In this document: positions 53,901 to 64,000 of the stretch, piece by piece
Layout of the letters: each line of letters opens with the position of its first letter
Numbering within the stretch: position 1 is the stretch's first letter
From: Neofusicoccum parvum
Lineage: Eukaryota; Ascomycota; Dothideomycetes; Botryosphaeriales; Botryosphaeriaceae
Direction: 5' to 3'
DNA length: 64,000 bases
NCBI GenBank assembly: GCA_020912385.1
Contig: CP087215.1
Coordinates: forward strand, 1,798,001-1,862,000
Translations under genes and position numbers: made by a program
The notes under the pieces: generated by a model
What the model was told of the DNA's origin: nothing
What the model saw: the letters and a program-made list of their open reading frames with translations, nothing else
Database searches by the model: none

Positions 53901-54550
53901 TTTGTCGGGCTTTTGTCTGGAGGATGGCGGGATGATGGGAAGAGTAAATGAGGTCCTTGTCTACTTAATGTCCTCGCAGTGCTTTGTATCCGTAGTTTAA
54001 AGATTTCATCTTTGCTGCCATCGACGTGTTACTTCCTCTAAGAGAACTCATGAAGACCCAAGGAGGACGGTCATGCACTACTTATAGAGCACTCCAGATA
54101 CTGTGTTCATCCTCGACTTCACTTTCAGGCAATAATTCGGAGGCACGAAGACGGATTACAGCTTCTACTTCCTCACGGAAACTATGACCAGGAATCGATG
54201 CTTGGTTTGAAGTCATTTTGTAGCCCTTGATGTTACGAGGGGTTATCTTTACCTCAACCTCTAGCGGTTCACTTAAGATGCGAGACAGGGCTCACTCAGT
54301 CTCAATGTGTACCCACGCATTTAAACCGATCAAGACTCGACCCTGTTCTTCCTGCTCCGCACTCATTAGTGTCCCTTCTTTTTTATTCTTCCTGTCGTTG
54401 TCTGTTTGCAGAAATACCCCGTTAATGTCCCACAAATGTGGCAGAATATGCCACCCGCCTGTCGTCGAAACACAGATTGCGGAAAAAAAGCTTGGAGTAA
54501 AGGTAGCCATTGACATGCAGTCGAATCAGCCACTCACGTGCTGCATGCTT
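53901..54550. other. intergenic
   Basis: Promoter side of the epimerase-like gene, then sequence without a recognisable gene up to the inverted-repeat element at 54551. Confidence 0.45.
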
Positions 54551-54584
54551 GCGCCACGGGGGTGCTAAAAGAAATTGTACATTT
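54551..54584 (+). repeat. left terminal inverted repeat
   Basis: 34 bp, begins GCGCCACGGGGGTGC; matched by the right repeat at 54739-54772 in inverted orientation with 3 mismatches. Confidence 0.75.
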
Positions 54585-54738
54585 GAGATCGAGCGACGTG
54601 GATACCACAACAACAACGCCGGAATAAATTTTTTTAAATATAGTCTCTTTAATAGCAGCTATTCTCTAGAGCTACAGGACATTTTTTTAAAATTTATTAC
54701 GGTGGCGTTGGGCTGATAATCGTGGGTGAGCGACTTGG

Positions 54739-54772
54739 AATTGTGCAACTTCTTTTAGCACCCCCGTGGCGC
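54739..54772 (-). repeat. right terminal inverted repeat
   Basis: 34 bp, ends GCACCCCCGTGGCGC on the plus strand; inverted copy of 54551-54584. Confidence 0.75.
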
Positions 54773-54922
54773 TAAGAGAAGGCTGCAACACCATAGTGCT
54801 GCGCCACATTCGCTAGGCAGCAGCCACCTCATGATTCAAAGCAATAAGAAGGGGCTTGATGCTCCCTTAGTTTTACAGAATGCCCCTTCATTATGCGTTA
54901 TCGACGTCGTGAGCCTCGTCAA

Positions 54923-56169
54923 ATGGCTCAAGTCACCATGCCCAACCGCAAGCGATTTCGGGATGAAGTGCCAGTCTCGTCAATCATCCGCAAGAAGACG
55001 CGGTCCGGAAAAGATCACAGCGCTAGCTACGCGACCCCACGCCAGATGCATCACCAACACCAGTCCCACCTTTTCCGTCTTCCCACCGAGCTACGTCTTC
55101 AAATCTGGCAGTACCTCGTACCTTTAGAGCAGATATACCACATCGTCCAACACAAGGGAGAATTGAGCCATATCCATTGCCAAAAACCACAATAGTTTGC
55201 CAAAGTTGGACTTCCAACTTGGTCTGACTGGCCCAAACACGCGTACAGCTGTTGGATATGTGGCGAAACGAAGGCTACAGGTATATTCGTCTCGGAATTG
55301 GATGGATGCCGAAGTTGCATAAGATTTCCAGAGGGTCCGAGAGAATGGAACGCTTTCGGTGCCTTGACAAAGACGTGCTGGCGCATGTAAGTGTGATAGA
55401 GCAGGCCCTGACACTCAGTCATTGACACTCCAGGCACGACGACGTAATCCCTCTCATGTATGGACGCAATTTCTTCCAGCTCGGCAACGGACCGCATCAA
55501 CTGTCGCACTGTCACTTGGACTCCCCGGTCCCCGAAATCCTGAGATACTTCGTTGATGCGACTCCACCCCAGAGTTCCCAGTACATTCGCCACATCTCCT
55601 TCAAGATCAAGCCCGTTTCCAGGGAGACCTCCTCCGGGGGAAAGCGGAAATCCAGCGAGCTCCGATACCTGTCAGACGGCATCAACTCCGACGACGAATG
55701 GCAGCGCATGGCCAAGGTCTTGCTGGATATGCCGAAGCTGGACTCACTACAGATGTGGACTATGAGTTTCCCCGTACGCAGCGTGCAAGACTCGAGGGTC
55801 GTTCTTGTCCCACAAGCTTTGGCGAAAAAGATCAAGCCATTAAGTGTGGCAGGAATTATGGAGCTGCTTTTGCCATTCGACGAAAAAGAGGTGCGTGGGC
55901 AGTGGGTTTTGTACGTGCCTGATTCCATCCTGCTGGCTGTGCACGATGCTCTGGAGGAGCGAAAGAGCCCATTCGAATTGCTGAGACACTCGCCTCGGCG
56001 GGGACCGTACTGGCAGGTAAGATCGGCTTACACCCCGAGAAACAAGGAAAGGAGACTCTACCACAGCCGGGACATAATGCTTACGATTCCAAAGCCCTGG
56101 CCCACGGGACCAGAAGTTTATCATAGGTGGGCGACGGCGGTCGCTCCGGCGCCAGGCCCAAAACGGTAA
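54923..56169 (+). CDS. DUF7730-type protein with in-frame TAG or extra intron
   Basis: Exons 54923-55386 and 55434-56169 (47-nt intron) give 400 codons, but codon 91 (55193-55195) is TAG. The N-terminal part is basic (PNRKRFRDEVPVSSIIRKKT) and leads into FRLPTELRLQIWQYLV, the F-box-like helix of DUF7730 proteins. After the TAG the frame continues with typical sequence: HAYSCWICGE, WNAFGALTKTCWRMHDDVIP, LMYGRNFF and YIRHISFKIK. Two readings are possible. The TAG may be a nonsense mutation (CAG to TAG), or a 78-nt phase-0 intron (55118-55195, GTACCT to CAATAG) may remove it. The family usually keeps coding sequence there, which favours the mutation. Function is unknown. Confidence 0.65.
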
Positions 56170-56458
56170 CCGCCGAGCCCACAGAGCGCCAAAAAAAAAA
56201 TGAAAAACGAAACAAAAACGTACAACAGCCGGGATTCCCCAATGGTCACCCACTTGAGTACTAATCGGCCGGTTCGCAGCTTGAGTACGGCTGAGCGGAC
56301 GGGAAGCCCTAGATTCTGCGACCTGTGGTCGTACGTGAAAGAGGAGTGGCGCTGTTGTCATTATAACTATTCACTCCTTCCCCAAACCCGGATTCTGCAG
56401 GCTCAGGTTTCCTCCCACTACGCCGGTGCTCCATCCTGTATTTTGCTCAGCTTCTCTT
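56170..56458. other. short convergent spacer between two DUF7730-type genes
   Basis: 289 bp with a poly-A run near 56191. No gene. Confidence 0.5.
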
Positions 56459-57714
56459 TCAATCTGCGTATTTCATACATCCCAGAAACTTCCAGTCATC
56501 TATGTGGCCAGCACGAACCCAATAGCCCCTGTGGTTGATCGGGCCCTCTTCTCTTTGAGAAATTGCTCTCCAGAACTGAAGACACCCAATCCAATCGGCC
56601 CTATCACTGTTTTCATCTGCCTCCATAGCGCGGATACATAACGGATCAAAATTGCTTGTGTGAAGGGCGATGGTGCAGTGCTTCATCTCGATCGTCATTT
56701 TGGAGACCATGGCGTCAAAGGGCACCAAAAGCGTCTGTTCAGACTTATCAACTACAGAAGGACTGGGGTGTCGGCCGAGATAGAAGCGTCCCCAAAGCGA
56801 GATGTAGAGTAGCTTTAGGTGCGGAAAAGCAGGGGGCATGATTCTGGTAAGAGAAGCAAGCTCTTCTGGGTCATAGTTGGACGAGGTCATGCTGGAGCAG
56901 AGTAGGTGCCACGACATCTCGAGCGACGTGATGCTGGCCATCGACCGGGTGTTGAACAGACGGTGAAGATTGAGGATCATGTTCGCGGTACCCAGGCGCG
57001 CCATGTTGTTAAGATGGCCCATGTGCACAGTATTCGTCGAGTAGAGCACGTCGATGCCCTCCAAGTATCTGTCGTGGTGTCAGCCACCGCTCACGATCAC
57101 AACACCAGCATGGAGCATTCTCGCACGTCATAACGCTCCAAGTCAAGATGAACTTACGCTTGCCGGCACGACAAAAGCCACCCCATCACTCCAATGTAGC
57201 ACTTTTCCGGTATCTTCCCCGGCCATAGTCCGCAGCACGTAGACCGTCCAATTCTACACCCGTCCGCGCAAGGCTCCACACCTGGAGCTCGATGACATAC
57301 AGAGCTCCACCAATGCCACTCTTCGGGTTTTGTGTTGTCCGTCTCTAGCCCGGGTGGATAGACATTAGGTGGTCTAATGTTGAGCTGGTAATGTGTGGAG
57401 TTCGCTTGTGACGGCGGGGCTGGGATCATTGGGTAGCTGAATTTCAAGTCCATGTGCACAGTGCGCTCGCCAAAAGCCTCAATGAGGATCTGGCGGCGCA
57501 GTTCGGCGGGAAGCTTTTGGAAAAATGCGCTTTTTGCGGTGGCGGACGCGGCGCGGAGCAGAAGAGATTCATGTGATGATGTCGGCGTGAGCGCGTGCGG
57601 ACGTTTGGCGGGGAGCGTGGGCAACGTGGGATAACCAGCGGGGCTCTTTTTACTCCTCTTGCCCTTGCGTCTTTTGCTTATCCATTCACTAAATCTCCCA
57701 GTCATGTTCCGCAT
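56459..57714 (-). CDS. DUF7730 domain protein
   Basis: Exons on the minus strand are 57714-57158 and 57068-56459 (89-nt intron), giving 388 residues. I chose the ATG at 57714 (MRNMTGRFSEW); another lies three codons later, and a longer frame upstream is less likely. After a basic N terminus (KRRKGKRSKKS) comes FFQKLPAELRRQILIEAFGE, then RTVHMDLKF, and after the intron YLEGIDVLYSTNTVHMGHL, the (I/V)..LYS(T)NTF-like motif that defines DUF7730. Cysteines (CADGCRIGRSTCCGLW) lie before the intron. The family is large in Dothideomycetes and uncharacterised. It faces the related gene at 54923-56169 tail to tail, so the two may be diverged duplicates. Confidence 0.82.
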
Positions 57715-58402
57715 GTAAATCACGTAGACGGGACTGTAGAGACTTTCGTTGTTGGAGAGATCGGACGTAAAAAGGGCACAAAAGTGAAATAACGGAGAGA
57801 GAAAAAGGTGGAGTGGCGGGACGTATTTAAGCATCTGACATCCCGCCAATGCGGCACGGCTCCTTAGCGAGAAGGATCGCGTGGCGCATCGTCGGCTAGC
57901 AATCATAAAATGGTCCTTTCTTGGGTGACGAGCTTTGAATTTGGATGCTCGCATACCTGAGAAGTTCTTTACCTCACAGCCGCATGTGAAAACATTGAAT
58001 AATAATCGTCTTCGCTCTATAGCCACTAATCTGGGAACAGATTATGAGTAACCTCTGCTCAGATGTACAGCTCGTCATTGACAGGTGGCCCGACGGCTTT
58101 GCTGCTGAGTGAACAATGCCCGACTCCATCCTGGAAAGTCTCATTTGCATCCAGCTCGCCCTACGGAATCAGTTCAAGAGAGGCCTCATCGTCTTCGGAG
58201 TAGGCTGACGTACTGCATAAATGGTTTCACTGCAATCGCTGGCACTCGGTATCCCCTGCTTGGTTCTCAGAACCCCTATTGCAACTGTACTTTAGGATGT
58301 CGCGGCTTAAACATCATGATCAGTCTTCTTTTCGTGCTCAGAATTGTATGTAATTGAACTGCATAAACAAGTTCCTTGAGTATCCCCCAGACCCCCCCTT
58401 CC
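57715..58402. other. intergenic
   Basis: Promoter side of the DUF7730 gene and 3' region of D-amino-acid oxidase. A frame at 58109-58357 has no motif. Nothing else seen. Confidence 0.45.
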
Positions 58403-59755
58403 TTATAGCCTAGCCTTAACATGAAGATCAAGGTCCTGCTCTGCAGGCACTTTGGTAGAAACTGGAACCGATTGTGGCACCTTAGGCTCGCCCGCGTCAA
58501 CTCTCATGGCCCGCGGCGGGAGGTCAAGCAGCGATTCCTCGACCAGCGCTAGAACGTCTGCAGCGCAGCCAAACGACAGCGACCATCCCGCGCCTCCATG
58601 ACCGTAGTTGTGCACGATGCGGCTCGGCGCCAGCTTGCTCTCCGACCCTGCCCCCAGCTCGTGGAACCTCAGCTCGCGCTCCACCCGGATGTTGCGCTGC
58701 CGGAACGGCCGCAAGCCCTGCGCAAGCGGGTAGTCGGGATCCAGCCGCGCCTTCTTCAAGTCCGGCAGGAACTCCTCGCAGCGGGCCCGCATGCGCTTGA
58801 CGATTGGCGAGTCCAGCGTGAGGTCGAGGGCATGCTGGTTCGGCTCCGTGATCCCGCCGATGAGGAGGATGCCGTCGTTCCTGGGGACGAGGAACACGAT
58901 CTCGCCGGCGACGTCCGCGCTGATGGTCAGCGCCTGGTCGAGTTTGGGGAAGTCGCTGCCGTCGTTGATGACCCGGATGAGCGCGCCGCGGATGGGGTAG
59001 CAGGACTTGTCGCCAGCGACCTCGCTGCTGGACAGGCCTGTTGCGTTGATGACGGCGTCGGCTTGGAACTCAGCGCGCAGTGACTGCTCTTGGTCGAAGA
59101 GGTCGCCTTTGATGGTTCGCGTGATCAGCTTTGCACCTTTAGATGCAACGAGATCCTTCAGAAATGCCATGCAGGTGTCCGTGTCGATGACTGGTGCAAG
59201 GTGTTCGTAGGCGTCGACAGCCCCGTAGCTCTTGTTGATGCCTCTTTCATGGATTATGTTCTCATCGTGGCGGAATCCACGGACTCCGCTTGCCATGATC
59301 TCGATCATCTTGTCTCGTTGGTCCTCATCCTGTTCTACGGGCATTGGGAAGAAGAAGTCTGCGGGCTTGATGCGGACTCCGGAAATGTCTGACAGCGGTT
59401 TGGAGGAAGCCAGCTGGTCCCAGATATGATAAGCCACCATGCACCAGCGCTTCGAGTATTGCAACGAGACGTGATCCGTGTGCTGGCCGCATACTGCAGG
59501 GGGAAATTCCCACAATGCCCCCGCAATCTGCGAAGGGAGGCGAGTTTCCTTGCCGTAGGATGCCCATTCCTTGGATATAATGGTGACATGATATCCTTTG
59601 TCCAGTAACGTCCAAGCTGTTACGAAGCCAATGACCCCGCCCCCAACAATAAGGATCCTGGGCGAAGACGGAGAGGGAGCGTGAAGAGGGGTCGAAAGAG
59701 GGTTGAGATCTCTCCAGAACACCAATGGCTCGGCTTTTACAATAGGCATCTTCAT
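58403..59755 (-). CDS. D-amino-acid oxidase, peroxisomal
   Basis: A single exon of 450 residues from ATG 59755; the frame extends to a TTG upstream, but this is the first methionine. FAD enzyme that oxidises D-amino acids to 2-oxo acids with release of ammonia and hydrogen peroxide. The dinucleotide-binding motif ILIVGGGVIGFVTAWTLL lies at about residues 33-50. The family signature IVHNYGHGGAGWSLSFGCAA is present, and DAVINATGLSS and the arginine-containing GGITEPNQ follow the expected order. The protein ends HVKARL. The last three residues ARL fit a PTS1 peroxisomal targeting signal, where these oxidases normally act. It is longer than many relatives because of an N-terminal extension and a hydrophilic C-terminal spacer (VPQSVPVSTKVPAEQ). 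Confidence 0.93.
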   Translation of the reverse strand: MKMPIVKAEPLVFWRDLNPLSTPLHAPSPSSPRILIVGGGVIGFVTAWTLLDKGYHVTIISKEWASYGKETRLPSQIAGALWEFPPAVCGQHTDHVSLQYSKRWCMVAYHIWDQLASSKPLSDISGVRIKPADFFFPMPVEQDEDQRDKMIEIMASGVRGFRHDENIIHERGINKSYGAVDAYEHLAPVIDTDTCMAFLKDLVASKGAKLITRTIKGDLFDQEQSLRAEFQADAVINATGLSSSEVAGDKSCYPIRGALIRVINDGSDFPKLDQALTISADVAGEIVFLVPRNDGILLIGGITEPNQHALDLTLDSPIVKRMRARCEEFLPDLKKARLDPDYPLAQGLRPFRQRNIRVERELRFHELGAGSESKLAPSRIVHNYGHGGAGWSLSFGCAADVLALVEESLLDLPPRAMRVDAGEPKVPQSVPVSTKVPAEQDLDLHVKARL

Positions 59756-62700
59756 AAATGATAGAACGGCTGAACAGAACAAAGAGTGCTATGGCAGTAG
59801 CATGAAGATTCTGTGGGTGTTAAGCAGATATCCAGACTTCTCGTTATTGAACTGTAGCCTGAGGGGCATTACGGCCCTTTAAATAGTCCGTTCAATATCC
59901 AAACAATGAGACAGGCTCGGCGATTTATCACTCCACTAGTATCTGAGACACATCAATCCTATCTCAGGCATCAGCTCCGCATGGAACTGCTTGGCTTCAT
60001 GCGCTTGCAGATACCTTGCAGAGGCGCATCAATGGCTTTGGTTTGCCGACAAGAAACTCCACTTACCAAGGATTCAAATAGGTATTCCAACAAGTAATCA
60101 ATACGATATTTGGCCGGGGTGTCAACTGGTGCTTACACGGTGATCCCCTATTGGACTCGTGTCCTTCAGGTGGATTCTGCAGCCGACGGCTAGTGTAAAG
60201 TCGTATTTCCGTGCCGCAATGATCTCTCGACCTACCGCACCACAAGAAGACATATGAAAGCCACATTTTCAAGGCATCATAATTGCCTCGGCAGCCCTTG
60301 ATTTCAAAGCCCACCTGTATTGTGAAGTCTCGGCCAAGATGGCGCAACTCGATACAAGTGTTCATTGTTTTAACCCGTCACTCCACCGTGCCCAATCACA
60401 GACCAGCAATTGTGCATGATGCGGCGCAGGGCAAGATCTTCACTGGCGTGGCAGTGGCACGCACTTCCATGATAGCTTTTGCGTGCTTTCCACGATTGAT
60501 CGTGCTTTTCATAAAGGAAATATCTCCGTTTTATTTCAGGGGTCCGTTGTCGAAGGATTCTGGATTTCGTCATTATCAGGCGAAATACAAGGATTGCAGG
60601 CCTGCGAGCTCAACTGGCCCAAAATAGAGCTGGAGTACAAGTTTCAAGGGCCCGAGTGAGAATGTGTAGGCGGGGGCAGACTTGTGGACTATTTGAACCG
60701 GGATGGGGTGTGGAGATACCTCCGCAACCAATGAGATTGCCCGCGAGTAAGTGTGCACCTTGTGGAAAACATGCGCGGCCCACAGTACACGAGGTGACGC
60801 TCGAACGTTTCTCATGGTAAACATCAGGAGAGCCTCGTTCGTACCAAGGCTTGTTTTTTCTTCAACGAACCAATCATGCTACTGAGTTCCAAGTGTGGAG
60901 AGGTTGCTGTTTAAGAAATGTGGAGGCGGCGGAAAAGCGGGCTGCTGTAGCCGACGGGCCGGCGGTCACTTACTACCAACACAATGCGCTCATCCAAGGA
61001 AATATATATTCTATCATGGAAGTGCTCAATTGGATTCTGTAAGACGATATGGGGACAGTAAGGAGCAAGCTCGAACGATACGTCGCCGTTGATTATGAGG
61101 TATTGTAGTCTACCCGGATTCTGAACGCGCCTTTTTGGCATAAATACGTAGTTGCGCACATCAGTCTTACTAGCTAGAGATTTTGCAGAGAGTAAGAGGA
61201 TTTAGAGCAACTTTCTAGGTGTAAAAGTGCTGTGGGAAACCCGCAGAAAGATCTCATGTTTGAGGACGTACCAGCTGACCGGAACCACGCCTGCAGTTGT
61301 TGTGGTGCTGGAAAGCCATTGCAAAACCAACGTAGTATGACGTCCTTTACGGATGTGATTGCAAAAGAGAGCTTGAGGGCATAATTATCTTGATCTGCTC
61401 TTGATGAGCATGATGCGTGAAGAGGAACGAAAGAATGTTGGTGTACGGTGCGTGCCAGTCTTGACAACGAGCGCGAATGAGGATTCGGAAGGCAGCGATG
61501 TCAGACCAATAGCATAGTGTTCATGCTGGTATGTGCTCAAGATAACATATATTGTAAGGTAAAATAGACGACGCAGCTCCGCCCTAAAATGCGTCGGGGA
61601 CCAAATCCCTCGAGGGTGTCGCCGAACTGAGGGCTTCTGAATCCTATTACAACCAGATGTGAGCTTTAATTAGAAATTTCAGTAGTTGACCCCAACGAAA
61701 GTGAAGGAGAGGTGGTTATAGCAGAATCCTGATATTTGCGCACCTTGAAAGTCTTGGAAAGTACAGTGAATCTTGATTGCTTTTGCGGGAGACGGTGTGG
61801 CTGGGTTGGGGGCTAAGTAGACGGAAATAAATGCGCATTCCCCTGTTATACGATATTGCCGCTAGTGTTTCCAACTTTCCTAAACCTCTTGTATGCTAGT
61901 TTGGCCGAGATTCTTGTCAGACTGCATTTCCCCGCATCTCATTTATGCGCGAATAACTTCCTTTCTACATTAGCCATTCTTAGCATAACAGCCGCCATCC
62001 CAGCTCGATTAAACGCCATATCCGCAGCTGAATTCCTCGACTTAGTGACCACGGTATTGTTTAGATAGAGGGTGGACGTCTCTCGCGAGAGGTGGATTGC
62101 AAGACGAGCTACACAACCGGCTCCTGGAAGAACGACTCTGCCGAAGGTCTCAAGGTACAGCAAAGCGCAATGGGGCCAAGAAATCAACGTACCATTTGGC
62201 ATCAATGACTTGCTTGACGTAATCGGCCGTCGGCTCAGCAGCAGAATATCCGTTGCCAATGATATTGGCTGGCTCGATTTCGATGCAATACACGTCTACG
62301 ACGCTCATATTATATCTTAAAATTTGCGGGATACTTCCGTAGATGTTCCAGATTGAAACATTTGGTTCATTTGATGGTGTTTAATAAGGGTAGGAGTGGG
62401 TTTTTCGAGCATTTTGTATCAGGTGATGCAAGGAAAAACGATGGTAAAGCACTCAAACATACGTCGTAATAACCTAATAGGGCAGAGTGTACTCAGTATA
62501 TTCATCACGTAGCCTGGGCTGGTTATTACTTATACACTATCTCGTACAATGTTTATACAATAGCATGCACGCTCATCTACCATGGAGTCGACCATACCTT
62601 ATAGGGAGGGAGAGACCTTAGAAGGCCTCTCTACCATTCGTTACCCGTTTAGTATTCCTTATACCTATCTGTAGAATGAGCCTCTTTATTATAATGTTGT

Positions 62701-63189
62701 TGGTTGCATCGCCTTGCTACACCTCGACCTCCTGAGATTCACTCAGGACCTCTTGTCTTCTTTCGACGCATCGGGATAAATACTTCGACTCTCTGCTCGC
62801 AGGCATGATAACAGGTTCAGACAGACTTCTCGTAGGACTGTCGTCTCGCCAGGCCAGCCATAGGCTGTGACATGCTTCTGTAAAATGAGGCTGCGAGATA
62901 AGAAGCTGCATGGATGATTGGGGAGCAGGTAGATGTCCGATACGCCTGCGCCGATGAGATACCCGACGTTACGAACCTACAAAACTGTGCCCGCAGTGGG
63001 GGCCAAATTACAAGATCGACGGCGCATGTCACTAAATTTTAGCGCTACTGCCCTGCAGCTGCATGATGACAATCACCACCTCCTTCCCAATCTTCACACA
63101 TTCTCCACCAAAACCGCATCTCCGGGTCACACGCTTTCCCGCCGAACCAACTGCCCGCTAGCAAAAGACGACACCCGCGCTCGTTCCGT
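59756..63189. other. gene-poor stretch with possible relics
   Basis: About 3.4 kb. Protein-like fragments occur on the minus strand at 60063-60365, 60370-60573 and 60576-60824 and around 61939-62320, none joined into a gene. From about 61500 to 62700 the sequence is AT- and TA-rich (for example TTATAGGGAGG at 62600 and TTATTATAATG at 62689), compatible with RIP-degraded repeats. The last few hundred bases should include the promoter of the HET gene. Confidence 0.45.
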
Positions 63190-64000
63190 ATGAATACAGA
63201 CCTCCACCGCCCCCTCCAGGACGTCCGCACCCAGTCGCAAACTGGAGATGACCTCATCGCGCAACTCCTCCACATCCAGGAGCACTACCTCCTCCACAAC
63301 CTCAAGTCCCTCGACTGGATCACCCACCTGCAATGCCTGAGCACCGCCGACCCCCTCGCGCGCAAGCGCAAGCGCAGCCGCGCCTCCCCGGACCCCAGCA
63401 CCGCGGCGCCGCGCACGCTCACGCGCGCCACCGTCAACGGGCGCACCGGCCACTACATCGCCATCTCGTACCCATGGACGGCGTCCGCGCAGCCCACGAC
63501 CGTCGACCGCGGCGCCACGGGCGGGTGGCGCATCCGCGCCGCGACGGGGCGGGCGCACGCCGCCAGCGCGGTCCGCGACGCGGTGCTGGAGCGCGCGGCG
63601 CGCTGCGCGGCGGCGCTGGGCTGCCCGAACGTGTGGATCGACCGCGAGTGCATCCCGCAGGACGGCGGGCCCGAGAACGAGGTCGCCATGCACACCATGG
63701 ACCTGGTGTATCAGTTCAGCGAGTGGCCGGTCGCGCTGCTGTTCTGCCCCATCGTGTCGAAGGAGGAGTTGGCGGTGTTTAACAAGATTATGCTGAGGAG
63801 GTTTATTGCGCCGGGGGAGGGGGGAGGGGATGTGTTGAGGGAGAGCGTGGATGCGGAGATGGCGAGGGGGGCGCTGGGGGTGTTGAAGGGGATCACGGAT
63901 GACCCGTGGTGGGAGAGAGCGTGGACGTTTCAGGAGAACTACTGCGCCGGCCCGAAGATGAATTTGCTGATTCCGCTGCGGGACCGCGGCCTCTGGCGGA
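63190..64000 (+). CDS. HET domain protein, 3' part outside the window
   Basis: The frame opens with an ATG at 63190 and is still open at the right edge, giving 270 residues. It begins MNTDLHRPLQDVRTQ and carries the HET blocks YIAISYPWTAS (the ALSYxWG strand), CPNVWIDRECIPQDG and DDPWWERAWTFQENY. The ISYPW variant instead of SYVWG and WIDRECIPQ place it in a subgroup different from the HET gene at 32096. HET proteins act in hyphal non-self recognition. Codons change from C-ending to G-ending near 63690. No intron is seen in the part present; upstream exons cannot be excluded. Confidence 0.85.
   Translation, partial: MNTDLHRPLQDVRTQSQTGDDLIAQLLHIQEHYLLHNLKSLDWITHLQCLSTADPLARKRKRSRASPDPSTAAPRTLTRATVNGRTGHYIAISYPWTASAQPTTVDRGATGGWRIRAATGRAHAASAVRDAVLERAARCAAALGCPNVWIDRECIPQDGGPENEVAMHTMDLVYQFSEWPVALLFCPIVSKEELAVFNKIMLRRFIAPGEGGGDVLRESVDAEMARGALGVLKGITDDPWWERAWTFQENYCAGPKMNLLIPLRDRGLWR

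Larger units (their letters stand above)
54551..54772. mobile_element. MITE-like element with 34-bp terminal inverted repeats
   Basis: A 222-bp element. The left end GCGCCACGGGGGTGCTAAAA and the reverse complement of the right end agree over 34 bp at 31 positions. The interior is AT-rich (AATTTTTTTAAATATAG near 54628 and TTTTTTTAAAATTTATTA near 54682) and has no coding capacity. This is the form of a miniature inverted-repeat transposable element. I see no clear target-site duplication (left flank ATGCTT, right flank TAAGAG). Two of the three mismatches are transitions (A/G, T/C) as RIP would cause. Neighbouring gene starts are 150 bp to the right. Confidence 0.7.

Noticed and set aside
1..64000. 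tRNA, rRNA, CRISPR array, or secondary-metabolite backbone gene
   Set aside because: No tRNA T-loop plus cloverleaf, no rRNA blocks, no regularly spaced repeats, and no polyketide synthase, NRPS or terpene synthase motifs were seen.

Overview
The window is filamentous ascomycete (Pezizomycotina) nuclear DNA, most probably from a Dothideomycete-like fungus. Genes carry short introns (about 50-145 nt, mostly GT-AG) and belong to families typical of that group: HET, DUF6594, DUF7918, DUF7730, DUF2415, RTA1-like, F-box, EthD and Acyltransferase_3. No tRNA, rRNA, CRISPR array or operon was found. The species cannot be named from sequence alone. Exon junctions were worked out by hand from splice sites, frame and family motifs; every multi-exon model reported as a complete CDS sums to a whole number of codons.

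Layout. 0-17 kb: a kelch/galactose-oxidase-like gene cut by the left edge (-), a 4 kb gene-poor stretch, a three-exon orphan (+), a DUF6594 membrane protein (-), a protein with a possible degenerate retropepsin-like fold (+), an L-serine/threonine dehydratase (+), an 804-residue multi-pass protein with a GC-AG intron (+) and an F-box protein (-). 17-28 kb: a decayed short-chain dehydrogenase (-), two GC-rich islands without recognisable genes flanking an Acyltransferase_3 membrane protein (+), then three small membrane-anchored ORFs in a row (+). 28-43 kb: a four-exon RTA1-like protein (-), a decayed region, a HET protein (+), an EthD protein (+) facing a CMLE/adenylosuccinate-lyase-family enzyme (-), a broken ankyrin gene and cystathionine beta-lyase (-). 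43-64 kb: a DUF2415 WD40-like protein (-) divergent from mitochondrial Hsp70 (+), two tandem DUF7918 paralogs (+), an NAD-dependent epimerase-like gene with two compensating frameshifts (-), a 222-bp MITE-like element, two DUF7730-type genes (one with an in-frame TAG), a peroxisomal D-amino-acid oxidase (-), a 3.4 kb gene-poor stretch, and a HET gene cut by the right edge (+).

How genes relate. Housekeeping functions (Hsp70, cystathionine beta-lyase, serine dehydratase, D-amino-acid oxidase) are interspersed with lineage-specific families and gene relics. I see no biosynthetic gene cluster. Candidate linked units are the EthD/lyase pair, the DUF7918 tandem pair, the small membrane-protein trio and the Hsp70/DUF2415 divergent pair. 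The strongest unexplained signal is a codon-polarity switch: at least five genes use C-ending codons in their 5' part and G-ending codons in their 3' part, inverting GC skew inside single reading frames.
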